Below are positions 24,600 to 34,050 of a stretch of 64,000 nt of DNA, in pieces; the stretch's first letter is position 1, and each line of letters starts with the position of its first letter. The position numbers and the translations under genes were made by a program. The stretch lies in contig JAWSVC010000006.1 of the NCBI GenBank assembly GCA_033852075.1, positions 1 to 64,000 on the forward strand, written 5' to 3'. This stretch comes from QZLE01 sp033852075 (GTDB taxonomy: Bacteria; Pseudomonadota; Gammaproteobacteria; QZLD01). The notes under the pieces were generated by a model. The model did no database searches. It saw only the letters and a program-made list of their open reading frames with translations, and was not told where the DNA came from.

Positions 24600-26381
24600 A
24601 TGAGGATAGAAAAATTGAATAAGAAAATTTTGCAGGTAGTTTCTTTTTTTTCGTTGCTGGCAATGTTTCAAGTCGCGATTGCGGCTACCGCATATGTTGA
24701 TCGTAATACCATTGCAGTGAATGAAACATTTACTTTGTATATCGCAGTAGAAAATATCAGTGTTACAGGCGGCCCAGATCTCACTCCATTGGGAAAAGAT
24801 TTTACTGTACTTAGTACATCGCAAAATTCTAGTTTCAGTTATGGTAGCGGCGGCACAAGCAAAAAAACTGAGTGGCAAACGACGTTAGCGCCTAAAAAAA
24901 TCGGTACGTTTCTTATTCCACCTTTACAGTTAGGTAATGAAAAAACCAATCCGCTTACCATAATCGTAACCAAAGCTCCTAAAGCTAGTGCGGCAAATAA
25001 AAGCGATATTTTTATTGATGTGGAAATTGATAGTAATTATGCCTATGTGCAGCAACAGCTGCTTTATACAATGCGTATATTTACCAGCAAGAACTTTAGT
25101 GCTAGTGCATTTTCACATATTGGCAGTGAAGATTTTAATGATGATAGAGTCAGGGTGATAAAGGTTGGTGATGAGCAACGTTACCGCTCGAAAATCAATA
25201 ATAAAAACTACCAGGTTATAGAGCTAAAGTTTCTTGTATTTCCACAACAGGCAGGCAAGATAATTCTGCCGGCACCACAATTAGTAGCAACGCTGGGTGG
25301 CAGAAGAGATATTTTTGGAATGGACCCTTTTTCTACTCGACGTCAAAAGCAGATATCTGTCAGTGGTGAAGATATTGAGTTAGATGTGCAGCCGATCCCG
25401 CAGTCTTATTCCAGCAACTGGTGGCTGCCAGCTAAAAATGTGTCGATATCACAACAGTGGTCAGCAGATTTAAAACAGGCAAGGGTGGGGGAGCCAATTA
25501 CTCGCACTGTGGTAATGATGGCGCAGGGAGCAAGGGCAGAAAATATGCCGGAATTTCCACAGCTAAAAATAGATAATGCCAAAATTTATCCCGATAAGGT
25601 GGAAAGGGATTCATCCTTTAACGGCCAAAATGTAATAGGTAAAACCATAAATAAGATGTTGATAATCCCTTCTAAAGCAGGAGAAATAGTTATCCCTGAA
25701 ACCAAAATCACCTGGTGGGATGTTGAGAATAACCAGCAGCGTGAATCAGTTTTGCCAGCGCAAACATTAATAGTTAAAGCAGCAGCGCCGGTTGCAGGAA
25801 TAACTTCGGGCGAAGCACAGCAGCCAAAAACAATTGAGCAAAAACATGATGAGATCCCGGTAGAAAAAGATGAGCAAATCAGTCAGCCCGAGCAGGAATC
25901 TCATGCAAAGCCTTTAGAAAAGGAGGGTGGTGATTGGTATTTAGAACTAACGCTGTTGCTAACTTTAGTCTTGATTATTATTGGATGGATTATAGACCAC
26001 ATTAGACTTAAGCGGCTGCTAAAACACCCCGAAGCAGAAGATGAATCACAGCAAAAAACAGAGCATGAAAGGCAACTGCGTAAACATTTAAAACAGGCAT
26101 GCCAAGGTTCAGGTGCAAAACAAGTACGGCAGGCACTTCTTGATTGGGGCCGCGAGATTATCAAATACAAAAATCCTGTAACGCTTATCGATATTGGTAA
26201 TCACTTTGATAACCAGATACTGCTAAATGAAATAAGCCGACTTGAAAACGCCATCTATGGTCAAGGTGAATCAACATGGAATGGAGCAAACCTGTGGAAT
26301 GCCATAGAGGGCGCGCTTAAAGAATCAAAGTCGGATGGAATAGATAACAATAATAAGTTGGAGCAGCTGCATAGGATATAG
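24600..26381 (+). CDS. batD: BatD-family protein
   Basis: The 593-residue protein has a signal peptide (VVSFFSLLAMFQVAIAA), a periplasmic beta-rich region of Ig-like folds typical of BatD (AYVDRNTIAVNETFTLYI, LGGRRDIFGMDPFSTRR), and a C-terminal transmembrane helix near residue 460 (LELTLLLTLVLIIIGWIID) with a cytoplasmic helical tail. It ends the Bat operon, about 118 bases after the fusion gene because of an inserted repeat. BatD is thought to be the periplasmic arm of the complex. Start follows a weak purine stretch only. Confidence 0.9.
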   Translation: MRIEKLNKKILQVVSFFSLLAMFQVAIAATAYVDRNTIAVNETFTLYIAVENISVTGGPDLTPLGKDFTVLSTSQNSSFSYGSGGTSKKTEWQTTLAPKKIGTFLIPPLQLGNEKTNPLTIIVTKAPKASAANKSDIFIDVEIDSNYAYVQQQLLYTMRIFTSKNFSASAFSHIGSEDFNDDRVRVIKVGDEQRYRSKINNKNYQVIELKFLVFPQQAGKIILPAPQLVATLGGRRDIFGMDPFSTRRQKQISVSGEDIELDVQPIPQSYSSNWWLPAKNVSISQQWSADLKQARVGEPITRTVVMMAQGARAENMPEFPQLKIDNAKIYPDKVERDSSFNGQNVIGKTINKMLIIPSKAGEIVIPETKITWWDVENNQQRESVLPAQTLIVKAAAPVAGITSGEAQQPKTIEQKHDEIPVEKDEQISQPEQESHAKPLEKEGGDWYLELTLLLTLVLIIIGWIIDHIRLKRLLKHPEAEDESQQKTEHERQLRKHLKQACQGSGAKQVRQALLDWGREIIKYKNPVTLIDIGNHFDNQILLNEISRLENAIYGQGESTWNGANLWNAIEGALKESKSDGIDNNNKLEQLHRI

Positions 26382-26492
26382 TAATCAACGGGTGTCAGTA
26401 GTCATTTTGCTAAAAACTAAAGACTTTGATACCTTTGGGTTGAGCGTTACTATTCAAAAGTATGCAGCACGGATAGAGGAAAAAATAACACA

Positions 26493-26834
26493 ATGGCCAA
26501 GTACTCCAAAAACAAAACAGCAGTATCAGAAGAAACCAAAGAAGAGGCAATGAAGGTTGCCAAGGCCACCCAGCGTCCGGGTCAGACCAAAGAGCAAACC
26601 AAGCTGATTGCGCAGGGTATCCAAAAGGGGATTGAGCAATATAAAAAGCAACAAAAATCCAAGGCCAGAGAATTGGATAAAAAGATTAAAAAGGTGAATG
26701 CGCAGAAGTCAGAATCAGATAATCAAGAACCGGAAATTATCACTGAAACCAAAACCAGTATTTTGCCGTGGGGGTTATTGGTTATATCTTGGATTGGTTT
26801 TGCAGTTTATCTGTCATTAGCAGGAAAAGTTTAA
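26493..26834 (+). CDS. DUF2956 family protein
   Basis: This 113-residue protein begins MAKYSKNKTAVSEETKEEAM and continues with AKATQRPGQTKEQTKLIAQGI, the DUF2956 signature. It is strongly basic, with a coiled middle region, and ends in one transmembrane helix (LPWGLLVISWIGFAVYLSL), so it is tail-anchored. DUF2956 is mostly known from Gammaproteobacteria. Function is unknown. It lies behind batD in the same direction, 111 bases away, and may or may not be co-transcribed. Confidence 0.85.
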   Translation: MAKYSKNKTAVSEETKEEAMKVAKATQRPGQTKEQTKLIAQGIQKGIEQYKKQQKSKARELDKKIKKVNAQKSESDNQEPEIITETKTSILPWGLLVISWIGFAVYLSLAGKV

Positions 26835-27205
26835 TATTGGTTGCATATGCTGCTTGGTATGTTAGTGGTTGGTTATGTATAAATATCGTACTTTAGTATG
26901 ATTTTTAGTTGAAGTGCTCATTATAATCAGAAAATATATTTTTACTTGTTTGTTGTTAATTGTATGAAAATAAAGCATTAAGTTTTCGACAAGTGTTTAT
27001 TAATAAAATTATTATATTTGTATAATAACCATTTCTATTGTTAGGTCTGCGTTGACCGCCCCTCTTTTATAATTAAAAATCCTTTAATTTACATTTCGGC
27101 ATTTTGTAAACGTTGAATATAAAACTTTATTAATGGATAGAAATTGCGAATAAGCGGATTATGGACATTAAAAATCCGTCGCTAAATAATTTTGGAGGAA
27201 AATTT
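26835..27205 (+). other. AT-rich intergenic region before the subtilase
   Basis: No gene is supported in these 371 bases. The region is very AT-rich, with several TATAAT-like words around 26920 and 27020, and presumably holds the subtilase promoter. TGGAGGA just before the ATG at 27206 is a good ribosome-binding site. Confidence 0.5.
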
Positions 27206-30200
27206 ATGACCATTTCTTTGCGGCATTTATCGCTTGCGTCTGTATTGCTATTACCCATGAATTTGTATGCTAATCAAACGGAACTGATAGGTGATGAATA
27301 TTCAGTTCAGCAGCTGAAAGCAGTTAACCAAAATGGTGAGCAAATTGGCAATAACAATACTAAACCTGATTCAGTTGGATATGCCCAAAATGAGATTCTT
27401 GTTCTTTTTAAATCAGACCAAAAAATAAATGGGCCTTTATTTCAGGTTCAAGGTTCAACGAATAATGATAATGGATTGTCTGGCTTAATTAATAAATATA
27501 ATGCGGCAGATATGAAGCGGGTTTTGGCTAAGTATTCTGGATCTACCCAGGCTTATAAGCCTTTTTCATCCCAGGTAGATAACAGCGACGAAGGTAAGCT
27601 AAAGAACTTATACAAGGTTTCTATTTCCGGTGACCCTGCAGTTGCGGCAAAAGAATTTTCCCTGTTGCCCGAGGTTATCTATGCAGAGCCAAATTATAAG
27701 GTTCAAATAAATATGGTTCCTGATGATAAATATTATTCAACAGCTGGTAGTTGGGGGCAAAGCTATGATGACCTATGGGGACTAAAGGCTATTAATGCCG
27801 AAAGTGCATGGGATAAATCTCAGGGGGAAGGTGTTGTTGTAGCAGTAATTGATACTGGTATTTATTTTGAACATGAGGATCTCGAGGGACAGATCTGGGT
27901 TAATACAGCTGAAATTCCCGATAATGGAATTGATGATGATGGTAATGGCTATGTCGATGATGTAAGTGGGTATAACTTTGTAGACAACAATTCTGTAGCT
28001 AGGGATGATCATGGTCACGGAACCCACGTTTCCGGAACTATTGCAGCTAAAGGTAATAATGGTATTGGGATTATTGGTGTTGCTCCAAAAGCTAAGATTA
28101 TGCCTATTAAGGGGTTGGATGTAACGGGTAGCGGTCTTAACTCTGATTTAATAAATGCGTTATTTTATGCCGCCGATATGGGGGCTGATGTAATCAATAA
28201 TAGCTGGGGAGGTTACTTTAAATCGCAAGCTCTCAATGATGCAATCAATTATGCTCATGATAAGGGAACGGTAGTTATTGCAGCGGCTGGAAATAATAAT
28301 GCTAAAGCCAAGTTTTCAACTCCAGGAAATATCGGCAAGGCGATTACAGTTGGGGCAATTGAACAAAATCAGAATAGAGCTGACTATTCAAATTATGGTG
28401 ATAACGTTGATGTGTTTGCTCCTGGTTCAAACATCTTATCCTTGCTTTGTAAAGACTGTGGGTTTGAAATTTCTTATCAGGATAAGAATATAGATGATAA
28501 ATACATCCAAACAAGTGGTACTTCAATGGCAACTCCACATGTTGCTGGTGCAGCAGCATTGCTTTTGGCGAATAACCCAGAATACACCCCTGATGAGATT
28601 AGATACATACTGCGCTCTTCAGCTGTAGATAATACCCTAAATGGTTGGGATGAAAATCTAACCTATGGTGTTATGGATATTGATGCGGCTCTATCCTTAG
28701 ATGAAATTCCAGCTGATTTATTGGCGGCAATTGAGACACCTGAGCCATATGAAATGGGTGATGAACACTATTACGGGAATGATAAATTTGTTGTAAAGGG
28801 TAGCTCTGCTGGTAATGACTTTAGTTATTATGAACTACATTATGCGAAACTTATGGGTTATGAACCCGAATCTTTTAACCTGATTGGCAGGTGGGAAGAG
28901 CCTGTTTCAAATGATGAACTTGGGATATTTGATGCCGCAGATCTAGCTGATGGTGAATATATCATAAGATTGAGAGTTTATAGTAGTAACGGAAAATATA
29001 GTGAAAGTTATCGAAGTGTTCAAAAGGATAGCAGTCTAAAAGAAGGTTGGCCAAGAGTTAGCGAGATTACCGGAAAACCGCCAACTTTAGGAAGTGCTCG
29101 CTGGCTTCTAGGACACATGATGCCGTTGTATGCAGACCTAAATAATGATGGTGAAGAGGAACTTTATGTTTCAAATAATTCACAAATATTTGGCTGGAAC
29201 AAAAGTGGAAAAGATCTTTCTGGATTCCCGATTACAATTCCTGCGGAATTAAATTCTACTGCAACACATTTAGCAACAGCAGATTTGGATGGTGATGGTG
29301 ATTTAGAACTGGTTGTTGGTCTTTCTGGTAAAAAATATTTAAATGGGAAGAGATCAACAGTACTTGCATACCATCATACCGGTGAAGTGGTTAAGGGGTT
29401 TCCTGGTGGCAATCTAACAAAGGAGGTGCTCAGCGCAGATAGCAATGAATATAAATATTACATAAATGAAGGCCTGATAACTGGTGATTTCGATAATGAC
29501 GGTATGGATGAGATAGTTTTCCAAGGTGGATGGGGAAACTCCAATTTGGGGAGTAGAGTTGATGCCTTGATGATAGAAGGTGATGGCTCAATAGCGTCTG
29601 GTTGGCCAGTAAATGTCAGCCGAGAAACCAATTCGCCTAATCTTTTTATGGCAGCTGCAGATTTTGATAATGATGGGGTTGAAGAAATATTGATCAGAAG
29701 AATTGAAAATTTAAAAGACCCCATTGAACATAGAGAACTTTATGTCGAACTATACAACTATAATGGTGAGGTTGAGAAAAGTTTAAACATTGAAGGATTT
29801 ACTGGTCTTTTTAGTAGTATATTCGGTTATATTAATCTTAATGATAGCCCGGTTATAGTAGATGTTGATGGAGATAATGATCTTGAAATTATTATTAGTA
29901 CAGAGCATGTTGATACTATAGCTAATAGTCCAAACGCAATCTTTGTCTTAGATCATAACCTGAATGTATTGCCTGCATGGCCAATAGATGCAAATGTTGA
30001 TGGTAATATTCAAGATAGTAGCAATGTATATGTTGTCAATGTAGATTCAGATTCTGACTTGGAAATTGCATATATTTATAAGGACTCAAGAAATGATGCG
30101 ATAATTTTACATGCAAGAAACTTAGATGGTTCACTAGTTGACGGTTATCCAATAACTGGCTCTGATAAAGAGGTATTTAGAACTTATTCAAGTGCATACG

Positions 30201-32002
30201 CATATCTTGATAAGGCACCTCAAGGAGCTCTGTTTTTTGAGAATAATGCGCCAATTAATTTCAAAATGATGCCTTCGGTTGATGTTGTGGATATTTATGC
30301 AAACTCTTTGCCTGGGTGGCCAAAGCCAATTGGAAGCTTTATTGGAGTTCCAGCTATAAGTACTCCTGCTAAATCTGGTAACACGGATATAGCAGTTGTT
30401 ACAGATATGGGATTGGCATATGTGTTTGAGGAGCTATCGTATAACGAAACTGCAGCACCAATTTCAAACTTCTTAGCAGATAGTTCACATAGTGGCGTTG
30501 CAGATATTATTGCTCCAATGAATTCCTTTGGTGACTGTAACCAATATACAGCAACAAATGCTGAACATGTCACTGCAGCAAGGGCGACTGAAAAATGTAG
30601 CTTTGAATTTTTTGGATATTGCTATGGTACTAAGAGTTATATTGCAGTTGGCTCTGAAGATAATCTTGGTTCAAATGGCTCTGATATAAATACCTTAAAA
30701 GAGGATCCTGTGGGTTATTTCTCTCTTGGTGAATGTCCGGTTGTAGAGAGTTCTTCTCCTGAAGTTGTTAGCAGCAATATTCGCATTTTACCGGAAAAGG
30801 TACTAATCACCGGTTCTGCAGTAGATGTCGATAAAGACTTGGTTAAGGTTGAAGTTGAGCTGGATAATAGTGGTGAATGGGTGCGTGCTAATGGTAGACG
30901 TGATTGGACATTATCATTATATGGACTTGAAGAAGGACCGCATGTATTAAATTTCAAAGCAACAGATCTTGAAGGAAGAGAAAGCATAGTTGTAACAGAG
31001 AGTTTTGATTATGTTGTAGTTGATTATGCGCCAAAGATTGATTCCTGGAATGTCTTTGTTGATGGAAACTTTATAGTTGTAAATGGTAAAGCTTCTGATG
31101 GTGATGGTGATCTTGACCATGTTGTTATGACAGCGACTGGATATCCTGAAGAGGTAATTTGTAAAGGGATAGATGAATATGCTTGCTGGATTGTTGATAT
31201 GCCAGATGGTAGACCAACAATTAAATTGGTTGCATATGATATAAAAGGTAATAGTAGTGACCCTGTTGAGTTTGAAGTTTCAGTTGGCATAGGTGTTCCT
31301 CCTGAAATTGTTAGTGCTGATTATGAATTTATAGGAAATAGTGTCTTTATTAGCGGTACAGCTAATGATGCTGACGGAGATTTGGACAGAGTAATTGTTA
31401 CTATCGATGACGAAGATATTCTTTGTATTGATGCTGATGAATTTACATGTGAGTTAGGTGAGTTGTTGCCTGGAACATATGCTGCAAGCGTTACTGCTTA
31501 TGATAGCTTTGATAGTCCAAGTGATCCTTATGCTATAGAGGTTGTAGTGAGTGAAGAAAGCGCTCCAACAATAGATTCATTTGACTATTATGTTGCAGAA
31601 CAAAATATCAGAGTTACCGGAACAGCGTCTGACGCAGACAATGATTTAAGCTATATCCAGCTGGAATATGCTAATGGCGAGAAATCATGGAATTGTTCAG
31701 GAACCTATGATTTTGAATGCCTGATTTTAGATCATGAAGTTGGAACCTATGACTTTGTGATTGCAGCTTATGATGAGGCAGGAAATCGTTCTCAATCAGA
31801 AGTATTCACTATAGAATTTTTACCGGCAGAGTGTATTGAAGATACAAACGCAAACCATTTTGCAGCAGGAAGAGCGGTGAAAAAATACTACTACCTATAT
31901 TATTCAACAGGAGTTGAAGATTATCTCGGTTACTCGTTTACTAGAACCTCTTTAAGAAAGGTTCCAAGCAGTGGCTGGGAAAAAGTAGCAAGTTGTAATT
32001 AA
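27206..32002 (+). CDS. Large secreted S8 subtilase with FG-GAP/VCBS and Ig-like repeats
   Basis: The frame opens at 27161, but the ATG at 27206 with TTGGAGGA upstream gives a proper signal peptide (TISLRHLSLASVLLLPMNLYA). The mature protein of about 1,600 residues has a propeptide, then a subtilisin domain with Asp in VIDTGIYFEHED (near 216), His in DDHGHGTHVSG (near 272) and Ser in SGTSMATPHVAG (near 440). Six or so FG-GAP/VCBS-type calcium motifs follow (DLDGDGDLELVV, DFDNDGMDEIVF). Four Ig-like repeats come next (each with VTGTASDADNDL-like text). A Cys-containing module occurs twice: after the FG-GAP part (CNQYTATNAEHVTAARA) and at the C-terminus (CIEDTNANHFAAGRA). It is a secreted or surface protease for large substrates. 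Confidence 0.93.
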   Translation: MTISLRHLSLASVLLLPMNLYANQTELIGDEYSVQQLKAVNQNGEQIGNNNTKPDSVGYAQNEILVLFKSDQKINGPLFQVQGSTNNDNGLSGLINKYNAADMKRVLAKYSGSTQAYKPFSSQVDNSDEGKLKNLYKVSISGDPAVAAKEFSLLPEVIYAEPNYKVQINMVPDDKYYSTAGSWGQSYDDLWGLKAINAESAWDKSQGEGVVVAVIDTGIYFEHEDLEGQIWVNTAEIPDNGIDDDGNGYVDDVSGYNFVDNNSVARDDHGHGTHVSGTIAAKGNNGIGIIGVAPKAKIMPIKGLDVTGSGLNSDLINALFYAADMGADVINNSWGGYFKSQALNDAINYAHDKGTVVIAAAGNNNAKAKFSTPGNIGKAITVGAIEQNQNRADYSNYGDNVDVFAPGSNILSLLCKDCGFEISYQDKNIDDKYIQTSGTSMATPHVAGAAALLLANNPEYTPDEIRYILRSSAVDNTLNGWDENLTYGVMDIDAALSLDEIPADLLAAIETPEPYEMGDEHYYGNDKFVVKGSSAGNDFSYYELHYAKLMGYEPESFNLIGRWEEPVSNDELGIFDAADLADGEYIIRLRVYSSNGKYSESYRSVQKDSSLKEGWPRVSEITGKPPTLGSARWLLGHMMPLYADLNNDGEEELYVSNNSQIFGWNKSGKDLSGFPITIPAELNSTATHLATADLDGDGDLELVVGLSGKKYLNGKRSTVLAYHHTGEVVKGFPGGNLTKEVLSADSNEYKYYINEGLITGDFDNDGMDEIVFQGGWGNSNLGSRVDALMIEGDGSIASGWPVNVSRETNSPNLFMAAADFDNDGVEEILIRRIENLKDPIEHRELYVELYNYNGEVEKSLNIEGFTGLFSSIFGYINLNDSPVIVDVDGDNDLEIIISTEHVDTIANSPNAIFVLDHNLNVLPAWPIDANVDGNIQDSSNVYVVNVDSDSDLEIAYIYKDSRNDAIILHARNLDGSLVDGYPITGSDKEVFRTYSSAYAYLDKAPQGALFFENNAPINFKMMPSVDVVDIYANSLPGWPKPIGSFIGVPAISTPAKSGNTDIAVVTDMGLAYVFEELSYNETAAPISNFLADSSHSGVADIIAPMNSFGDCNQYTATNAEHVTAARATEKCSFEFFGYCYGTKSYIAVGSEDNLGSNGSDINTLKEDPVGYFSLGECPVVESSSPEVVSSNIRILPEKVLITGSAVDVDKDLVKVEVELDNSGEWVRANGRRDWTLSLYGLEEGPHVLNFKATDLEGRESIVVTESFDYVVVDYAPKIDSWNVFVDGNFIVVNGKASDGDGDLDHVVMTATGYPEEVICKGIDEYACWIVDMPDGRPTIKLVAYDIKGNSSDPVEFEVSVGIGVPPEIVSADYEFIGNSVFISGTANDADGDLDRVIVTIDDEDILCIDADEFTCELGELLPGTYAASVTAYDSFDSPSDPYAIEVVVSEESAPTIDSFDYYVAEQNIRVTGTASDADNDLSYIQLEYANGEKSWNCSGTYDFECLILDHEVGTYDFVIAAYDEAGNRSQSEVFTIEFLPAECIEDTNANHFAAGRAVKKYYYLYYSTGVEDYLGYSFTRTSLRKVPSSGWEKVASCN

Positions 32003-32027
32003 AGAACTTGTTGTCTTTAAAAATTGA

Positions 32028-32053
32028 AAAGGCGGGCTAGTCCCGTCTTTTTT
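32028..32053 (+). terminator. Terminator after the subtilase gene
   Basis: GGCGGG and CCCGTC form a short GC-rich stem around CTAGT, followed by TTTTTTT. It lies 26 bases after the stop codon. Confidence 0.75.
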
Positions 32054-32176
32054 TATTTATGGTTGTATCTAATTGAATAATGAATAGGTGTCGCGGTTAA
32101 TGTGATTGTGTTAATGTGTGAAAATGATTTATAGGCATTATTGTAAATTTATAAATGATAGTTAGATAAGATTCAA

Positions 32177-32728
32177 ATGAACGACTTTTACTTAATATGG
32201 CAAATAAGCCCAGATTCAAATGGGGTTCAATCCGGCAATCTAACGCGTTTATTTTTTAGCATAGCCATACTAATAATTGGGATATTTATCGCTTTTGCTA
32301 CTAAAGATAATTATCACTGCCACTCTAATAAAAAAAGATCTCCATATTCTATCTTGATAGTTGGCGTAATATTTTCTGTTGCCAGTACAATTTTTTACCT
32401 CTTTGATGCTGGTGGTAATGATATGCTTTATGATGCATTTATCAATAACGAATATAAAACAGTTGAAGGTGAAGTTCATGTTTTTCATGAACAACGTGCA
32501 ATGGGGCATAGTAAAGGCGATATAATTGAAATTGACCATGAAACATTTGTTATAGATGCTTTTTATCGTACAGCTGCGTACAAAAAAATCATTGCTCATG
32601 GAGGGGCCTTAAAAGAAGGGGTTTATGCCAGAATCAGATACTTAGAAAAAAATAAAAATGGACATATATTGTCAGAATTAGAAAAAGGTAAAAATAGAAG
32701 CATATTGTCAGTTGAAATACGCAAATAA
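32177..32728 (+). CDS. Hypothetical protein with two transmembrane segments
   Basis: I do not recognise this 183-residue protein. Hydrophobic segments near residues 27-45 (FFSIAILIIGIFIAFAT) and 60-77 (ILIVGVIFSVASTIFYLF) form an inner-membrane hairpin. The C-terminal part (about 95-183) is soluble and beta-rich, with YKTVEGEVHVFHEQRAMGHS and GVYARIRYLEKNKNG, reminiscent of small OB-like domains in membrane-tethered proteins. It is a stand-alone gene followed by two other unrelated small genes with spacers of about 100 bases. Confidence 0.6.
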   Translation: MNDFYLIWQISPDSNGVQSGNLTRLFFSIAILIIGIFIAFATKDNYHCHSNKKRSPYSILIVGVIFSVASTIFYLFDAGGNDMLYDAFINNEYKTVEGEVHVFHEQRAMGHSKGDIIEIDHETFVIDAFYRTAAYKKIIAHGGALKEGVYARIRYLEKNKNGHILSELEKGKNRSILSVEIRK

Positions 32729-32849
32729 TGATTAACGGATATACTTAAATTCAACTAACATCGTTATCAACTTAGCACTTTGGGTGTTTGACTCAAAACC
32801 TCGGTCGGGTTTTCGTTGTTTATGGCAAACGTTAATTTAAGGGTATCTT

Positions 32850-33398
32850 ATGAATTCAGACTTTGAATATTTATTTAATCTAGTATCAACCTTTTTTTCA
32901 CGCAAACGTATTCAAAAACAACTTGATATTCTTAATGAATATGAAATATCTGGGTGGGAAATATGGCTTCAAATTGAATTTGCATACTTTCTTTCAGAGC
33001 AAAATCCAACAATAGAATGGTGGCGTGAACAACTGTTAGAGTATGATTACCGTATGGAAAAAGAGAAGTGTTTCTTAAAACCAGACTTTCTAATAAGAAA
33101 GAGTGGTTGGAAAAAAGAAACGTATATCGCTTTAGAATTAAAACAGCATTCTATTGCGGGATCATGCATCAACAACATGATGAGTGATGTAAAAAAAATA
33201 TATAAAGTTCGTCAGTCTGAATTAGATATTCGTAATTTCTGGGTATTGGGTATTACTAAGATGGAAGAAATACAAGAAAAGAAAGAATTACTTAGTAAAA
33301 TTCTTAAGAGCGCAAATAATAACGATATACGGCTTAATGAAAAATGCATAGAAATTCATCGCATACATAATACGTCGTATGCTTATATGTTATTCTAA
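32850..33398 (+). CDS. Hypothetical protein, possible PD-(D/E)XK fold
   Basis: This 182-residue protein is not a family I recognise. Residues near 75-100 read KPDFLIRK, then 10 residues, then YIALELKQH. That is the P-D-x(n)-E-x-K pattern of PD-(D/E)XK nuclease-fold proteins on two adjacent beta strands, with an upstream Glu in EFAYFL. The fold includes many restriction and repair nucleases, but also inactive members. The gene stands alone among accessory genes. A nuclease role is inference from one motif only. Confidence 0.55.
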   Translation: MNSDFEYLFNLVSTFFSRKRIQKQLDILNEYEISGWEIWLQIEFAYFLSEQNPTIEWWREQLLEYDYRMEKEKCFLKPDFLIRKSGWKKETYIALELKQHSIAGSCINNMMSDVKKIYKVRQSELDIRNFWVLGITKMEEIQEKKELLSKILKSANNNDIRLNEKCIEIHRIHNTSYAYMLF

Positions 33399-33500
33399 TG
33401 AATTAAGATATAACGTCTTTATTGGTAATGGCGCCTTCGGTGCTGGATTTAAAAACATAGTTGGCTTTAAAGTAGTGTTCAAAACAAGGTAAATTAAAGA

Positions 33501-33953
33501 ATGAATCGTTGTATATATTTAGTTTTTTTATGTGTCTTTTTTGCAGGGTGCAATCTATCTGAAGAGGTGGAAGCGATTGAAGCAAATGATAATTCAAAAC
33601 GGATTTGGATATTTGCCCAATTTAATGTGCCAGAGGAAAAGGATGCTTTAGAAACGTACTTTTATTTTGGAGAAGTTCCGGAAAAGCTTTATCAAAAAAT
33701 CAGTACCAACCGAATTAAGAGTGGATTTATTTTGCTTGAAAATGTCAGGTATTGGGGAAAAGACGACAAAATTTATGAGCTTCGTGGTAAAGGATATTCT
33801 GGTGATGTGCTGTTTAGGATAGAAGATATCCGGAAATTAGAACGGGTTGTAACTGAACCAAAAGTTGGTGGAGACTTGGAATCAGTTAATCAGCCAAAGC
33901 CGGAGGAAAAAGTAGAAAAGCAAGACACTAGTAAGCAAGAAACAAAAAAATAA
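33501..33953 (+). CDS. Hypothetical lipoprotein
   Basis: The 150-residue product begins MNRCIYLVFLCVFFAGCN, with lipobox FAGC, so it is a lipoprotein. The middle has a beta-rich domain of about 85 residues (RIWIFAQFNVPEEKDALETYF, YGKISTN-like text), and the C-terminus is a Lys/Glu-rich unstructured tail. No family is recognised. It is followed by a strong hairpin that may end both this transcript and the convergent one. Confidence 0.6.
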   Translation: MNRCIYLVFLCVFFAGCNLSEEVEAIEANDNSKRIWIFAQFNVPEEKDALETYFYFGEVPEKLYQKISTNRIKSGFILLENVRYWGKDDKIYELRGKGYSGDVLFRIEDIRKLERVVTEPKVGGDLESVNQPKPEEKVEKQDTSKQETKK

Positions 33954-33988
33954 TTTGCTGAATAAATATTGCCTTAAATATATTTTCG

Positions 33989-34014
33989 CGTTCCCAAGCT
34001 TCTGCTTGGGAACG
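33989..34014. terminator. Palindromic repeat between convergent genes
   Basis: CGTTCCCAAGC and GCTTGGGAACG form a perfect 11-bp stem with a 4-base loop. Related CGTTGGGAACGAG half-elements occur at 37846, 44135 and 44381, so this belongs to a dispersed repeat family. It separates the lipoprotein gene and the convergent Mrp-like gene and may act as a bidirectional terminator. Confidence 0.7.
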
Positions 34015-34050
34015 TATATAATTTGTATTATTACACTCTCAAAATGAAGC

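Noticed and set aside
23697..24878. A 393-codon open frame on the minus strand
   Set aside because: It is antisense to the Gln-rich tail of the BatB/C fusion and to batD. CAG/GAA-type repeats keep the opposite strand open. It shows no family and no start signals.
32729..33500. Integron cassette array, considered because three small unrelated genes are spaced by about 100 bases
   Set aside because: The spacers have no convincing attC core sites or long imperfect palindromes, and no integron integrase is present.
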